64,000 nt of DNA from Cohnella mopanensis (lineage in GTDB: Bacteria; Bacillota; Bacilli; Paenibacillales; Paenibacillaceae). A model generated the notes under the pieces. That model did not search any database. It had not been told where the DNA came from and saw only the letters and a program-made list of their open reading frames with translations. The stretch spans positions 124,001 to 188,000 of the forward strand of contig NZ_JAKRWM010000008.1 of the NCBI RefSeq assembly GCF_022352055.1, given 5' to 3'. Below, one piece after another: positions 23,976-32,347 of the stretch; positions within the stretch are counted from its first letter, which is position 1, and every line of letters begins with the position of its first letter. The translations under genes were made by a program, and so were the position numbers.

Positions 23976-24512
23976 CTAATCCCTCTTCCCTTGTTCTAAT
24001 TGTTCCATGAGCGCCAAACCTTCTTCTATCGTTTCTAAGTTGGCCTGATATCCCTTGAGCCCCATTTGAATACAGATGATCTTCGCCGGATGCAATCTTT
24101 CCCTCTCTTGTGCGAACGTTTCGCTTAAACGCTCTATATTCCTCTGTAATTGTTCTCGGGCTTGCTTCAACCAAGAAATGACTTTGTCATATCCGACATA
24201 TTCACCGAAAAATAACCGCATTAAGAAATCGGATTTATAAGAATCGTTCTCCACGGGACTGTTCATATAGACGTTAAACTGTTCTCTGCCACGCTCCGTG
24301 ATGGTGTACACGTTTTTGTTCGGCTTACCTTCTTGCAGTACGTTCTCCTTGGTTATTAGCTGCTCCTTCTCCATCTTGCCGAGCGTTGGATATATCGTTC
24401 CATAGCTGGATTGATAGAAATAAGCGAATAATTCCTCCAACACTTGTTTAATTTCATAACCTGAACGCGATTGCTTCATAAGCATTCCTAATATAACGTC
24501 TTGGCTGTTCAA
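23976..24512 (-). CDS. PadR-family transcriptional regulator
   Basis: 178 residues. The winged helix is VILGMLMKQSRSGYEIKQVLEELFAYFYQSSYGTIYPTLGKMEKEQLITKENV; a helical C-terminal dimer domain follows (subfamily with VirR-like tail). It starts with TTG at 24512 behind GGAGGT. The dyad ATATATC-N5-GATATAT upstream is the likely operator, and the exporter gene downstream the target. Confidence 0.9.
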   Translation of the reverse strand: MNSQDVILGMLMKQSRSGYEIKQVLEELFAYFYQSSYGTIYPTLGKMEKEQLITKENVLQEGKPNKNVYTITERGREQFNVYMNSPVENDSYKSDFLMRLFFGEYVGYDKVISWLKQAREQLQRNIERLSETFAQERERLHPAKIICIQMGLKGYQANLETIEEGLALMEQLEQGKRD

Positions 24513-24575
24513 TTCGTGACCTCCCTATCGTTATTCACCTATTACGATGAATTATTCCAATGATTCCCACAAACA

Positions 24576-24594
24576 ATATATCAGTTCGATATAT
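24576..24594. promoter_or_regulatory. PadR operator candidate
   Basis: ATATATC-AGTTC-GATATAT, a perfect 7+5+7 inverted repeat about 65 bp upstream of the padR start, like other PadR sites that contain ATAT arms. Confidence 0.6.
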
Positions 24595-24635
24595 ATCGAG
24601 TCAATACATAATTTGAAAAATGTTTCTACACAGGC

Positions 24636-24675
24636 AAAAGAGCCCATTATCCGAGATCGGATAACAAGCTCCTCT
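24636..24675 (-). terminator. Rho-independent terminator
   Basis: Minus-strand GAGCTTGTTATCCG pairs with CGGATAATGGGCTC and is followed by TTTTG. It ends the GMC/Tat operon. Confidence 0.8.
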
Positions 24676-24707
24676 TACATGTTTGCGGCAACACTTATGA
24701 TTATCGG

Positions 24708-24908
24708 TTAGCTCTTCGAGCTGTCCACTTCAACGACGGTTACGCGATCATCCGAATCTTCGTCGACGATGCCTTTGGTCGAATTGCGAAATTCGCGCAG
24801 CGTATCGCCGAATGCGCGTCCTAGCTGCGGTAGCTTGGCAGGACCGAAGACGATCAGCGCGATGACTAGAATAATAATCAAACCCGAAATGCCAATGTTG
24901 TTAAACAT
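24708..24908 (-). CDS. tatA: Twin-arginine translocase subunit TatA (copy 2)
   Basis: 66 residues: membrane helix [16 protein letters not shown], hinge [14 protein letters not shown], amphipathic helix and an acidic tail. Compared with the copy at 2687 the tail differs ([16 protein letters not shown]). It lies 41 bp downstream of tatC and forms with it a complete minimal Tat translocase, behind two genes for a Tat-dependent dehydrogenase. Confidence 0.92.
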   Translation of the reverse strand: MFNNIGISGLIIILVIALIVFGPAKLPQLGRAFGDTLREFRNSTKGIVDEDSDDRVTVVEVDSSKS

Positions 24909-24949
24909 AACGGAACACCTCCTTTCCTTCTAGATCATCTCACCGGATT

Positions 24950-25693
24950 TTAAGTCGGACGGACGGATAGGTTTGCTCTCCGACGATGATATCGCGCGGA
25001 TAGGAACGCGCTAATCTCAAACAAGAGGATAAGCGGTACCGTAACCGACAGATGCGACACAAAATCCGGCGGAGAGATAAGCGAGCCCAGAATAGCTAAA
25101 CCGACGTAAGCGAACTTACGAACCTGCTTGATCTTCCCGGGCGTTAACATACCGATTCTCGTTAGGAACATCATCACGAGCGGCATCTCGAAAGCAATCC
25201 CCATCGGTAAGAGAAAGCTTGTCAGAAAAGACACATAATGTTGAATACCGTATACCTCATCCGCACCGATTCCCTGATTGAGCTTCACCATGAACTTAAT
25301 CATCATCGGCAACGCAACGGTATAGCCGAAGCTGACCCCGAACACGAATAACAGGAACGAAGTCGGCACGTAGAGCAAAGTGTTTTTGGCTTCCGAGTCG
25401 GTCATGCCGGGCCGGGCGAATGCCCACAAATGATACAAAAGCACCGGCAAAGTAAGAACGACTCCAACCATGAGCGCGCACTTCATATACACGACTAAAC
25501 CGTCGGATAGCGCAAACACGCTCCACTCAACTTGAACGTTGCCCATGTGACCCTTGATGAAGGTCAATATTTTGGGCGAAATATAGAGACCGAAGCTAAG
25601 CGCCGCTATAAAATAAAGCGAGACGTAAATGAGCCGTTTTCGAAGCTCCGATAAGTGTACGACCAGATCCCTATCGACCGATTCAGCGCTCAA
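24950..25693 (-). CDS. tatC: Twin-arginine translocase subunit TatC
   Basis: 247 residues and six membrane helices. Landmarks are HLSELRKRLIYV at the N-terminus (the signal-peptide binding surface), LWAFARPGMTDSE with the first loop, and MGIAFEMPLVMMFLTRIGML. TatC recognises the twin-arginine motif. It starts at TTG 25693, overlapping the stop of the GMC oxidoreductase gene by four bases, so translation is coupled. It is the only tatC in the window and could also serve the multicopper oxidase at 4105. Confidence 0.93.
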   Translation of the reverse strand: MSAESVDRDLVVHLSELRKRLIYVSLYFIAALSFGLYISPKILTFIKGHMGNVQVEWSVFALSDGLVVYMKCALMVGVVLTLPVLLYHLWAFARPGMTDSEAKNTLLYVPTSFLLFVFGVSFGYTVALPMMIKFMVKLNQGIGADEVYGIQHYVSFLTSFLLPMGIAFEMPLVMMFLTRIGMLTPGKIKQVRKFAYVGLAILGSLISPPDFVSHLSVTVPLILLFEISAFLSARYHRRRANLSVRPT

Positions 25694-27411
25694 ACGAGAG
25701 AACCGCCTTTCTGTAAATACTTCTCTACGCCTTCGGCCGTCCGATAAGCAAACGCCCCAACGGTAGCCGTTGGATTGTAGCCGCTGTTGTGGGCGAAGTT
25801 AGACGCTCCGCAGATGAATACGTTCTCTGCGTCCCACATTTGCAAATAATTGTTTACGACCGAGGTTTTCGGATCGCTGCCCATAATCGTTCCGCCGGTG
25901 TTATGCGTGGATTGGTAGGGAACGATATTGTACTGCCTGATCGTATCGTGTATTTCCGTCTTCGTCGCACCCATACCGTCCGCGATTTCTTTTGTTTTCT
26001 GCGCGATGAACTTCACCAATTCGACGTCTTGTTCTTCGAAATCGAACGTCATTCGAATAAGCGGCAGCCCTAACGCATCCTTATACTCCGGATCTAGATC
26101 CAGATAGTGATGGCGATAAGGCATACTGGCTCCTTGTCCCGCTACCGCGAGTACTCGGTTGGCGTTGTGGATGGAATTTTGCTTGAACTCTTTGCCCCAT
26201 TTCGGCGAGCCTGCGGGTACTGGCTGGTACTGGATCGGCCGAAGTCCCGTTTGCGTAAAGCGAATATTCGCCCCGTGAAGAAACTTAAGCGAGCTGTGGT
26301 CGAAGTTATCGCCGTTAAAATCGTCCAGACTGCTCCCTAACGCGCCTGCACCCATAGCCATATTGAATTCCCGATCTTCATAGAAAGCGGCAGTGCTCGC
26401 TCCGTTCACTTGATAGGCATAGTTCCGTCCGATGGAGCCGGTATCCGACTTCGGATCGTAAGGCTGTCCAAGCTTGGATAATAGCAGCAACCGAACGTTA
26501 GTAAACACGTATCCCGCCAAAATAACGACATCGGCAGGTTGGATGAATTCCTCTCCGGTCGGCGTGTTCACGTATTTAACGCCCGAAGCCTTCTTCCCGT
26601 CGTGAATGATACCTGTTACGTTCGAATGGGTGCGCAATTCGAATTTGCCTGACTGCAAAGCTACGGGAAGCACGGTAACGACGGGATCCGCTTTCGCGCC
26701 GTATTCGCATCCGAAGCGCTCGCAATATCCGCAATATTGACAAGCTGCTCGCTCGATACCGTCCGGGTTTTTGTAGGCATCGGACAAATTGGCGGACGGA
26801 ATGATATAGGGATGGTAGCCAAGCTTCTTGGCCGAATCCTCGAACAGCTTCATGGCGGGCGTTTTTTTCATCGGACCGGTCGCGTAAGGGACGGACATTT
26901 TACCGATGTTAGCGGGTACTTCCTTCTCTCCCGAAATCCCTGCCATCTGCTCGTACTTCACGAAGTACGGCTCAAGCTCGTCGTAAGTGATCCCCCAATC
27001 CCTTAGCGTCATTCCTTCCGGAATCTTGTTTTTCCCATATCGCTCGACAGTCTTGCTGTAAATTTCAAAATCATACGGCAGAAAGCGGTAATATTGCCCG
27101 TTCCAGTGTACGCCCGCACCGCCTAATCCGTCACCTAGAAGGAAGGAGCCATAGGAACGCATAGGAAGCGCCCGCATTTTCTCCGTATTGCGGAAAGTGA
27201 CCGTCTCCTTGGACAAGTCTTGCATGAGCTCGTAACGAGTCGCATATCGCAACTCGTCATGTACGTGGTAGTAGTCTTGCGTTCCACGGCTTTTCCCTCT
27301 TTCAATCCCAACGACTTGATGGCCTGCCTTCGTTAATTCGGCAGCGATAATGCCGCCTACCCAGCCCATTCCGACGATGACGACATTTACTTTCGGAAGT
27401 GTGTTCGCCAA
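25690..27411 (-). CDS. GMC-family FAD oxidoreductase (gluconate 2-dehydrogenase alpha-like)
   Basis: 573 residues. The FAD motif is VVIVGMGWVGGIIAAELTKAG; the C-terminal GMC part ends with FICGASNFAHNSGYNPTATVGAFAYRTAEG, and STHNTGGTIMG lies in the active site region. A cluster CQYCGYCERFGCEYGAKA (four Cys) resembles the iron-sulfur ligands of membrane-bound sugar dehydrogenases. It has no signal peptide, so it probably crosses the membrane together with the Tat-signal small subunit encoded just upstream. The start is TTG at 27411 with AGGAG eight bases before. The sugar or alcohol substrate is unknown, and no cytochrome c subunit gene is adjacent. Confidence 0.9.
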   Translation of the reverse strand: MANTLPKVNVVIVGMGWVGGIIAAELTKAGHQVVGIERGKSRGTQDYYHVHDELRYATRYELMQDLSKETVTFRNTEKMRALPMRSYGSFLLGDGLGGAGVHWNGQYYRFLPYDFEIYSKTVERYGKNKIPEGMTLRDWGITYDELEPYFVKYEQMAGISGEKEVPANIGKMSVPYATGPMKKTPAMKLFEDSAKKLGYHPYIIPSANLSDAYKNPDGIERAACQYCGYCERFGCEYGAKADPVVTVLPVALQSGKFELRTHSNVTGIIHDGKKASGVKYVNTPTGEEFIQPADVVILAGYVFTNVRLLLLSKLGQPYDPKSDTGSIGRNYAYQVNGASTAAFYEDREFNMAMGAGALGSSLDDFNGDNFDHSSLKFLHGANIRFTQTGLRPIQYQPVPAGSPKWGKEFKQNSIHNANRVLAVAGQGASMPYRHHYLDLDPEYKDALGLPLIRMTFDFEEQDVELVKFIAQKTKEIADGMGATKTEIHDTIRQYNIVPYQSTHNTGGTIMGSDPKTSVVNNYLQMWDAENVFICGASNFAHNSGYNPTATVGAFAYRTAEGVEKYLQKGGSLV

Positions 27412-27422
27412 CTCATTCTCTC

Positions 27423-28196
27423 CTATCCTAATTCCAGATGATCGTGCAAGCTGAGCGGTTCCATCTTGACGAACTCTTCTTTATCGATTACATCGTAATA
27501 GCTCATCTGGTTACCGGGGTAATTGCGCATTTTCCAGCCGGCCATATTCTTGTTTCCGCCATATAACGGATCCGCGTAGGCGCCTTCAAGTGTCAGACTC
27601 AGTAACAAGTTGAAGAACGTTGCCGCCGGTACGCCCTTTAGCTTCACGTCGTTGTTCTCGAAGGCGGTCAACACCGCATCTTGTTCCTCGCCCGTCAACT
27701 TCGTAAAAGGTTTCTTGTACGTGTTGTTGCTATATTCGTTTAACGCATCTAAGCCCAGTGCCAGGAGCTCTCTTCTCTTAAAGGTGAGCTGGTAGCCTTG
27801 AGATGCCTCAGAAGCGTAGAACGGCGGCATCATGTAATCTCGCGCATTCATGCCGTAAGCGCTGTTCATCTGATGGTCGATGAAGAAGGCGACTCCAAGC
27901 TCCTTGGCCCCCGGTCCCAGATCGTCCTTCGGAAACAACCGTTCCGATGCCGCTTCCGTGATCAAGAATTGATCCTGCGTGAAGAACATCAGCGCCTGAT
28001 TATAGTCTCTATCCGGAGCGGCAGCCGGCGCCCCAGGCTCTACGGGTGCCTCTTCCTTCTCCGATTTCTTCAAGCTTGATCCGACGATACCCCCAATAAC
28101 GCCGCCAACGACAACGCCACCGATTGCCGTACCCGAATATTTAAGAAATCTTCTTCTCGATTCATCTTGGGGCTTCTGCGATTGTTCATTTGCCAT
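27423..28196 (-). CDS. Gluconate 2-dehydrogenase subunit 3-like protein with Tat signal
   Basis: About 257 residues. The N-terminus has SRRRFLKYSGTAIGGVVVGGVIGGIVG, a clear twin-arginine signal. The mature part is the gluconate 2-dehydrogenase gamma-type chaperone subunit (FTQDQFLITEAASERLFPKDDLGPGAKELGVAFFIDHQM, later GWKMRNYPGNQMSYYD). This subunit holds the flavin subunit and carries it through Tat. The ATG at 28196 is chosen to start at the signal. It heads an operon GDH3-GMC-tatC-tatA. Confidence 0.9.
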   Translation of the reverse strand: MANEQSQKPQDESRRRFLKYSGTAIGGVVVGGVIGGIVGSSLKKSEKEEAPVEPGAPAAAPDRDYNQALMFFTQDQFLITEAASERLFPKDDLGPGAKELGVAFFIDHQMNSAYGMNARDYMMPPFYASEASQGYQLTFKRRELLALGLDALNEYSNNTYKKPFTKLTGEEQDAVLTAFENNDVKLKGVPAATFFNLLLSLTLEGAYADPLYGGNKNMAGWKMRNYPGNQMSYYDVIDKEEFVKMEPLSLHDHLELG

Positions 28197-28272
28197 TATC
28201 GGAATGTCCTCTCTTCTTATTAGGGTTAGGATATATGGAGAGTGTTTCCCTAAAAATGGATTTTCATCCAAC

Positions 28273-28309
28273 AAAAAAAAGACCCCTTCGGATTGCGAAG
28301 AGGTCCTTT
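28273..28309 (-). terminator. Rho-independent terminator
   Basis: Minus-strand GGACCTCTTCGCAATCCGAAGGGGTC followed by TTTTTTTT; ends the riboswitch-controlled cyclase-like gene. Confidence 0.85.
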
Positions 28310-28347
28310 GATTGACTCATTTGTTTTGCTAAAGCCCTAACCGATCA

Positions 28348-29001
28348 TTAACCGACTTTTAATTGATAGCCGACCCATTCATGATAGCGATAAGGCTGGA
28401 ACTGAACTTTGAATTCCGTCACCGAACGTTCGATGGATTCCTTCACTGTGCGATCGACGATGACAACGCCGCTCGACATATTGGCGTATTCGACCGCGCT
28501 TGCGATAGCCTCTCCGTGGTATAACTGGTTCGTCGGCGTTTGCAAGCCCGTTTGGAAGCTATATACGGCCCCCATGCTAATGCCGATCCCGCACTGAAAG
28601 CTCTTATCGATTCCCTCCTCTTTCAGAGAAGGCACAATGACATTCGAGATCGCGTTAAGGATCTGGATCCCGCAAATGCAACTGCGGCTGGCCGCATCGG
28701 GCTCGGACATCGGGAAGATCGCCGTATAGGAGTTAAGGTTGGTTTCGATTAACGTTCCTCCCCAGCCGGTTACGATTTCGGAAACGACGGAGATAAACCG
28801 AATGATGCTGGATTGCGTTATCGAAAGATCATGAGCATTATCGCTCCGGCTGTTGCCGCCGTTCTCGACGGTCATGTGAAGCACGGTATAATGCTCCTCC
28901 GTCGGGCGGCTTTCCGATTGCTCGGCCGGACTATCGATTATCAGCTTGGACTTCATCATAAGATCCTTGTAAGTGGCTTTGACCGTATCCGTATGGTACA
29001 T
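28348..29001 (-). CDS. Degenerate class III nucleotidyl-cyclase-like protein
   Basis: About 217 residues, soluble. From about residue 40 it follows the fold of adenylate/guanylate cyclase catalytic domains: a first strand (YTVLHMTVENGG), helix SSIIRFISVVSEIVTGWGGTLIETNLNSYTAIFP, then QCGIGISMGAVYSF and YHGEAIASAVEYANMSSGVVIVD, which parallels the IGIHTGEV and GxAVNxAARL segments. The two metal-binding aspartates and the GDG turn expected of active cyclases are absent, so it is more likely a nucleotide sensor or scaffold. AGGAGG precedes the ATG at 29001. A c-di-AMP riboswitch and two hairpin terminators make up its long leader. Assignment by fold pattern only. Confidence 0.6.
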   Translation of the reverse strand: MYHTDTVKATYKDLMMKSKLIIDSPAEQSESRPTEEHYTVLHMTVENGGNSRSDNAHDLSITQSSIIRFISVVSEIVTGWGGTLIETNLNSYTAIFPMSEPDAASRSCICGIQILNAISNVIVPSLKEEGIDKSFQCGIGISMGAVYSFQTGLQTPTNQLYHGEAIASAVEYANMSSGVVIVDRTVKESIERSVTEFKVQFQPYRYHEWVGYQLKVG

Positions 29002-29052
29002 AAACACACCTCCTAAGATTAATGTTACAGTCTTCGTTATCTCGATAAATAC

Positions 29053-29102
29053 GAAAAGACCCGTACGTTATCGAGAGAGGGAGACTCCGATAATGAAGGG
29101 TC
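29053..29102 (-). terminator. Second hairpin in the riboswitch leader
   Basis: Minus-strand GACCC-N3-ATTATCG pairs with CGATAAC-N4-GGGTC, then TTTTCG. It lies between the first terminator and the start codon of the cyclase-like gene. Confidence 0.5.
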
Positions 29103-29111
29103 CTAAATAAA

Positions 29112-29137
29112 CAGAAAAGACCCTTGTGAAAGGGTCC
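29112..29137 (-). terminator. Terminator of the c-di-AMP riboswitch
   Basis: Minus-strand GGACCCTTTCACAAGGGTC followed by TTTTCTG, immediately after the aptamer; the expected expression platform. Confidence 0.75.
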
Positions 29138-29139
29138 GA

Positions 29140-29290
29140 AGTTTAGACAATAGACAGACCCATCTCCTGCTGACGAGGTTAGCTGACGGACTCGGGTAAG
29201 ATGGTACCCTTCATTCCGAAGAATGATTCGCCCCTATTAACTGGTTCCCCCGCTTCTCTACCTTCTGAAAGGCCGAGAACTAAGCGATAC
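29140..29290 (-). ncRNA. c-di-AMP (ydaO/yuaA-type) riboswitch 1
   Basis: On the minus strand the leader contains the conserved blocks of the ydaO class in order: GCGGGGGAACCA, GGGGCGAATC, AAGGGTACC and CCGAGTCCGTCAGCTAAC followed by CTCGTCAGC. A terminator hairpin follows directly, as in known c-di-AMP off-switches. The next gene on the same strand is the cyclase-like protein at 28348-29001, which is therefore expected to be shut off when c-di-AMP is high. The stretch 29002-29486 holds nothing else except the 5' region of trhO on the other strand. Confidence 0.9.
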
Positions 29291-29486
29291 TTAATTTTAA
29301 CGCCGCTAACCGGTAATTGTCAATCACTTAATAAACATCCATGTTGACTAAGTAGCCGCTTAAAGCTAAAATAACTAAATAACAGCTTATAGCCACTTCG
29401 ATATTCCGAATAGCCAGGCGGAAGAGAATCTTATCTTTCTCTTCCGCTATTCTTTATTCCTATACATTCTAGAAAGGTGTTTGATC

Positions 29487-30389
29487 ATGACGACTGATTA
29501 CCGCATCCTGCTCTACTACAAATACGTTCCTATTTCGGATCCTGAAGCTTTCACTGCCGAGCATCTTCAATTTTGCAAGGAGCTGGGAATCAAAGGACGG
29601 ATTCTCATCGCCAGCGAAGGCATCAACGGAACGCTTTCCGGCACGATCGAACAAACGGAACGCTATATGGAGACGATGCATGCGCATCCTCTCTTCTCCG
29701 ATCTTCTCTTCAAGATCGACGAAGCAAGCGGCCACGCTTTCAAGAAACTATTCGTTCGCCATAAGAAAGAGCTCGTCACTCTTCGATACGACAAGAAGCT
29801 TGATCCGAATACAGACGGCGGCGGCAGGCTTACGCCCAAACAATGGCATGAACATTTGGACAGGGACGACGTGCTTATTCTCGACGGCAGAAGCGACTAC
29901 GAGTACGATCTCGGCCATTTCCGCAATGCGATCAAACCGGACCTGGAAACTTTCCGCGAATTCCCGGAATGGATCAGAAATAACCTCTCGGAGCATAAAG
30001 ACAAGCGGATTCTGACCTACTGTACCGGAGGCATTCGCTGCGAAATGCTCACGGCCGTCCTTAAGAACGAAGGCTTCGATGATGTTTTCCAATTAGATGG
30101 CGGTATTGTCACCTACGGACAAGATCCTGAAGTACAAGGCAAAGGTTTCGACGGCAATTGTTATGTGTTCGATGAACGCGTTTCCGTGCGGATTAACCAG
30201 ACGGACGAGCACATTCTCGTCGGTGAGTGTCATCACTGCGGGACGAAAACCGACCGATACATCAACTGCAAAGACGATACCTGCCATCTTCAGCATTTGG
30301 TGTGCGAGGAATGCGAAACGACTAAACGGGGATATTGTTCAACGGATTGCGAAACTCATGATCTCGTCGCTTCCGGGTCCGTTCTGTAA
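29487..30389 (+). CDS. trhO: tRNA uridine(34) hydroxylase TrhO (YceA family)
   Basis: About 300 residues. An N-terminal acylphosphatase-like domain ([43 protein letters not shown]) precedes a rhodanese domain with active-site loop [10 protein letters not shown]; the C-terminal tail holds many Cys ([22 protein letters not shown]). TrhO makes 5-hydroxyuridine at the wobble position of tRNAs without needing added oxygen donors other than O2. The ATG at 29487 lies seven bases after AAAGGTG. A SufR-like regulator gene follows 28 bp downstream and is likely co-transcribed. Confidence 0.92.
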   Translation: MTTDYRILLYYKYVPISDPEAFTAEHLQFCKELGIKGRILIASEGINGTLSGTIEQTERYMETMHAHPLFSDLLFKIDEASGHAFKKLFVRHKKELVTLRYDKKLDPNTDGGGRLTPKQWHEHLDRDDVLILDGRSDYEYDLGHFRNAIKPDLETFREFPEWIRNNLSEHKDKRILTYCTGGIRCEMLTAVLKNEGFDDVFQLDGGIVTYGQDPEVQGKGFDGNCYVFDERVSVRINQTDEHILVGECHHCGTKTDRYINCKDDTCHLQHLVCEECETTKRGYCSTDCETHDLVASGSVL

Positions 30390-30417
30390 TCATTTGCGGT
30401 TATCTGGAGGTTACGAC

Positions 30418-31047
30418 ATGAAAGACGAGTTGGACTTATCTACCCGCAATAGAATCATGCAGATGTTAAAGACGTCCGGAGAGCTTACGACCAAGGACTT
30501 AACCGACCAGTTGGGGATTACCGGAATGGCCGTAAGACGCCATATCTCTATTCTGGAAAAGGAAAACCTGATCCAGTTTACTAAAGTCCGAATTCCGATG
30601 GGCAGACCTGCCGCCGTTTATCGGTTAACGAATGACGCGGATGATTTTTTTCCGAAAAATTATCATGCCGTGGCGCTCGACCTGCTCTCGGAACTGGAAG
30701 GCGAGGCCGGTGAAACGATGGTTAATCACCTCTTCGACCTGCGCAAGACGACGCTAATGAAACGATATAGCGACAAAATGGCGAACAAGGACTTGGAGAG
30801 CAAGATTGCCTCCCTCTCCGAAATCCAGAACGAGAACGGTTATATGGCAACATGGGAGAAGAGCGGTGAGCACGACTATACGCTAACCGAATACAATTGC
30901 CCGATCTCCCGGGTTGCCAATAAATATAACCACGCCTGTTCTTGCGAGCTAAGCCTGTTCGAATCGTTGCTCGAAGCGGATGTTAGCCGTTCCGATTGCT
31001 TGGCCAAAGGGGACAAGAAATGCGTCTACCTGATCCGCCCTCGATGA
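30418..31047 (+). CDS. SufR-like iron-sulfur winged-helix regulator
   Basis: 209 residues. The N-terminal DeoR/ArsR-like winged helix is RNRIMQMLKTSGELTTKDLTDQLGITGMAVRRHISILEKENLIQ. The C-terminal part has the cysteine pattern of SufR: one Cys in EYNCPISRVA, two in ACSCELSLFE and two more in SDCLAKGDKKC, which can hold an Fe-S cluster. Such proteins sense iron-sulfur status or redox stress. TGGAGG precedes the ATG at 30418. No suf genes are nearby; it follows trhO. Confidence 0.8.
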   Translation: MKDELDLSTRNRIMQMLKTSGELTTKDLTDQLGITGMAVRRHISILEKENLIQFTKVRIPMGRPAAVYRLTNDADDFFPKNYHAVALDLLSELEGEAGETMVNHLFDLRKTTLMKRYSDKMANKDLESKIASLSEIQNENGYMATWEKSGEHDYTLTEYNCPISRVANKYNHACSCELSLFESLLEADVSRSDCLAKGDKKCVYLIRPR

Positions 31048-31065
31048 CGAAACTATTACTCTTAT

Positions 31066-31115
31066 AACGAAAAACGCTTCTATCCCGTGATTGCAGGGTA
31101 GAAGCGTTTTTCGTT
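31066..31115. terminator. Bidirectional terminator
   Basis: AACGAAAAACGCTTCTA and TAGAAGCGTTTTTCGTT form a 17-bp perfect stem with an A-run on one side and a T-run on the other. It serves the SufR-like gene and the converging gene that ends at 31114. Confidence 0.9.
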
Positions 31116-32331
31116 ATTTCAGGTTAATGTACATCAAATGCAAGTTTTTCATATGATCCTCGACTTTGGATGCCGGACCATCGGAGACTGCTTGACCTTT
31201 GTACAGTACTTTCCCACTCGTTGCATCAACTACGGCAACATACTGATTATTCGCTTTGCGAAGCAGCACATAGACCTTGTCTCGTCTGACTGATCCCATA
31301 ACCATTTCGTCCACGTCGAACTGCCCAGTCGATACCTCTGACACCCCTGATAACTTTTGATTGTTCGCAACGTCGAAGCGAGATACAAGGATCGCTGTCG
31401 TATCCGTTCTAAAGCTCGAAAGAGTGCTCCCGTTCAATATATAGCTTGCGGAATCACGTTTGATATCACCCTGATCTCGCTCTAGTGGCAAGTCCGTTAA
31501 CTTACCTGTCAGGTAGGAGTACGAAATGAGGTTCTCTGACTTCAACTCTACCCTATAGGAACCGCTTCCTTCTTGATTCCATTTCTCTTTGCGAATTCTC
31601 AATACGGCATACTCGCCCGGTTCAGAACGAATCTCATTGGAGATCACGGACAGATTGAAATGATCTTTCTCTTCGGCTTCAACTTGATATAACGTATCAT
31701 TTCGAATAATCGTCCCGTTTGTCAAATCTACCGTGTAGACGTGAAACTCGTAATTATTATTCGATTGCGAAGAAACAAGGATATGAACCTGATCGCCAAT
31801 CCGTTGCACGTCTCCGATAGATATGTAATTATAATCGCTAGATTGCATGATGCTCGTACGGTAATGGGTGACTTTCCTTGTTTTCTCGTTCAGGAAATCC
31901 ATTTTCAGAACGGCTTCTTGTATGTTATCCGGAGAATAATCCAATCTCGTATCTGCATAGATGAGCCAATCTTCATCTTTGTAGAATCCATCCATCGAGA
32001 TCTTTCCTCTCATGAAATTTCGATGCTTATTCTTTAAATCCTGGAATTCCTCCTGACCGTAGAGCCAAGAACGGGCATTCTTCACATTTGTCTCATAGAG
32101 CGAATAATCCTTTTTATACGTTGTCCCAACCGTATTCATGTGTAAAAAATCGGAATGCAATACGCCGCCATACCACCCGTTAATCTCTACTTTATCCATC
32201 TCTTGCGGATTGCCTTCAATCGTATTTAACTTATAATCCGGTAGACGTTCCATCGTGCCGTACACGTAGTAAGTGCCGATAGCGGCAACAACGAATACGC
32301 CCAACAACGCGGATAGCCAATAACGTTTCAT
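31114..32331 (-). CDS. Membrane-anchored protein of unknown function
   Basis: 405 residues: one N-terminal membrane helix (YWLSALLGVFVVAAIGTYYVYG) and a large extracytoplasmic part rich in beta strands, with repeated segments such as GDQVHILVSSQ, TAILVSRFDV and DKVYVLLRKANNQYVAVVDATSGKVLY that suggest a propeller. I do not recognise a family. It is the last gene of a GntR-ABC operon (16 bp after the permease), a position that in ytr-like operons holds accessory exported proteins. GGGAGGG precedes the ATG. Confidence 0.65.
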   Translation of the reverse strand: MKRYWLSALLGVFVVAAIGTYYVYGTMERLPDYKLNTIEGNPQEMDKVEINGWYGGVLHSDFLHMNTVGTTYKKDYSLYETNVKNARSWLYGQEEFQDLKNKHRNFMRGKISMDGFYKDEDWLIYADTRLDYSPDNIQEAVLKMDFLNEKTRKVTHYRTSIMQSSDYNYISIGDVQRIGDQVHILVSSQSNNNYEFHVYTVDLTNGTIIRNDTLYQVEAEEKDHFNLSVISNEIRSEPGEYAVLRIRKEKWNQEGSGSYRVELKSENLISYSYLTGKLTDLPLERDQGDIKRDSASYILNGSTLSSFRTDTTAILVSRFDVANNQKLSGVSEVSTGQFDVDEMVMGSVRRDKVYVLLRKANNQYVAVVDATSGKVLYKGQAVSDGPASKVEDHMKNLHLMYINLK

Positions 32332-32347
32332 TGTCGTACCCTCCCTT

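Noticed and set aside
29140-29300. SAM or T-box leader instead of a c-di-AMP switch
   Set aside because: The ordered blocks (GGGGGAACC, CCGTCAGCTAACCTCG) are those of the ydaO class; no T-box sequence or SAM-I core is present.
30097-30417. Extension of the SufR-like gene upstream into trhO
   Set aside because: The upstream part is the shifted frame of trhO; the ATG at 30418 has a strong ribosome site and begins the winged helix.
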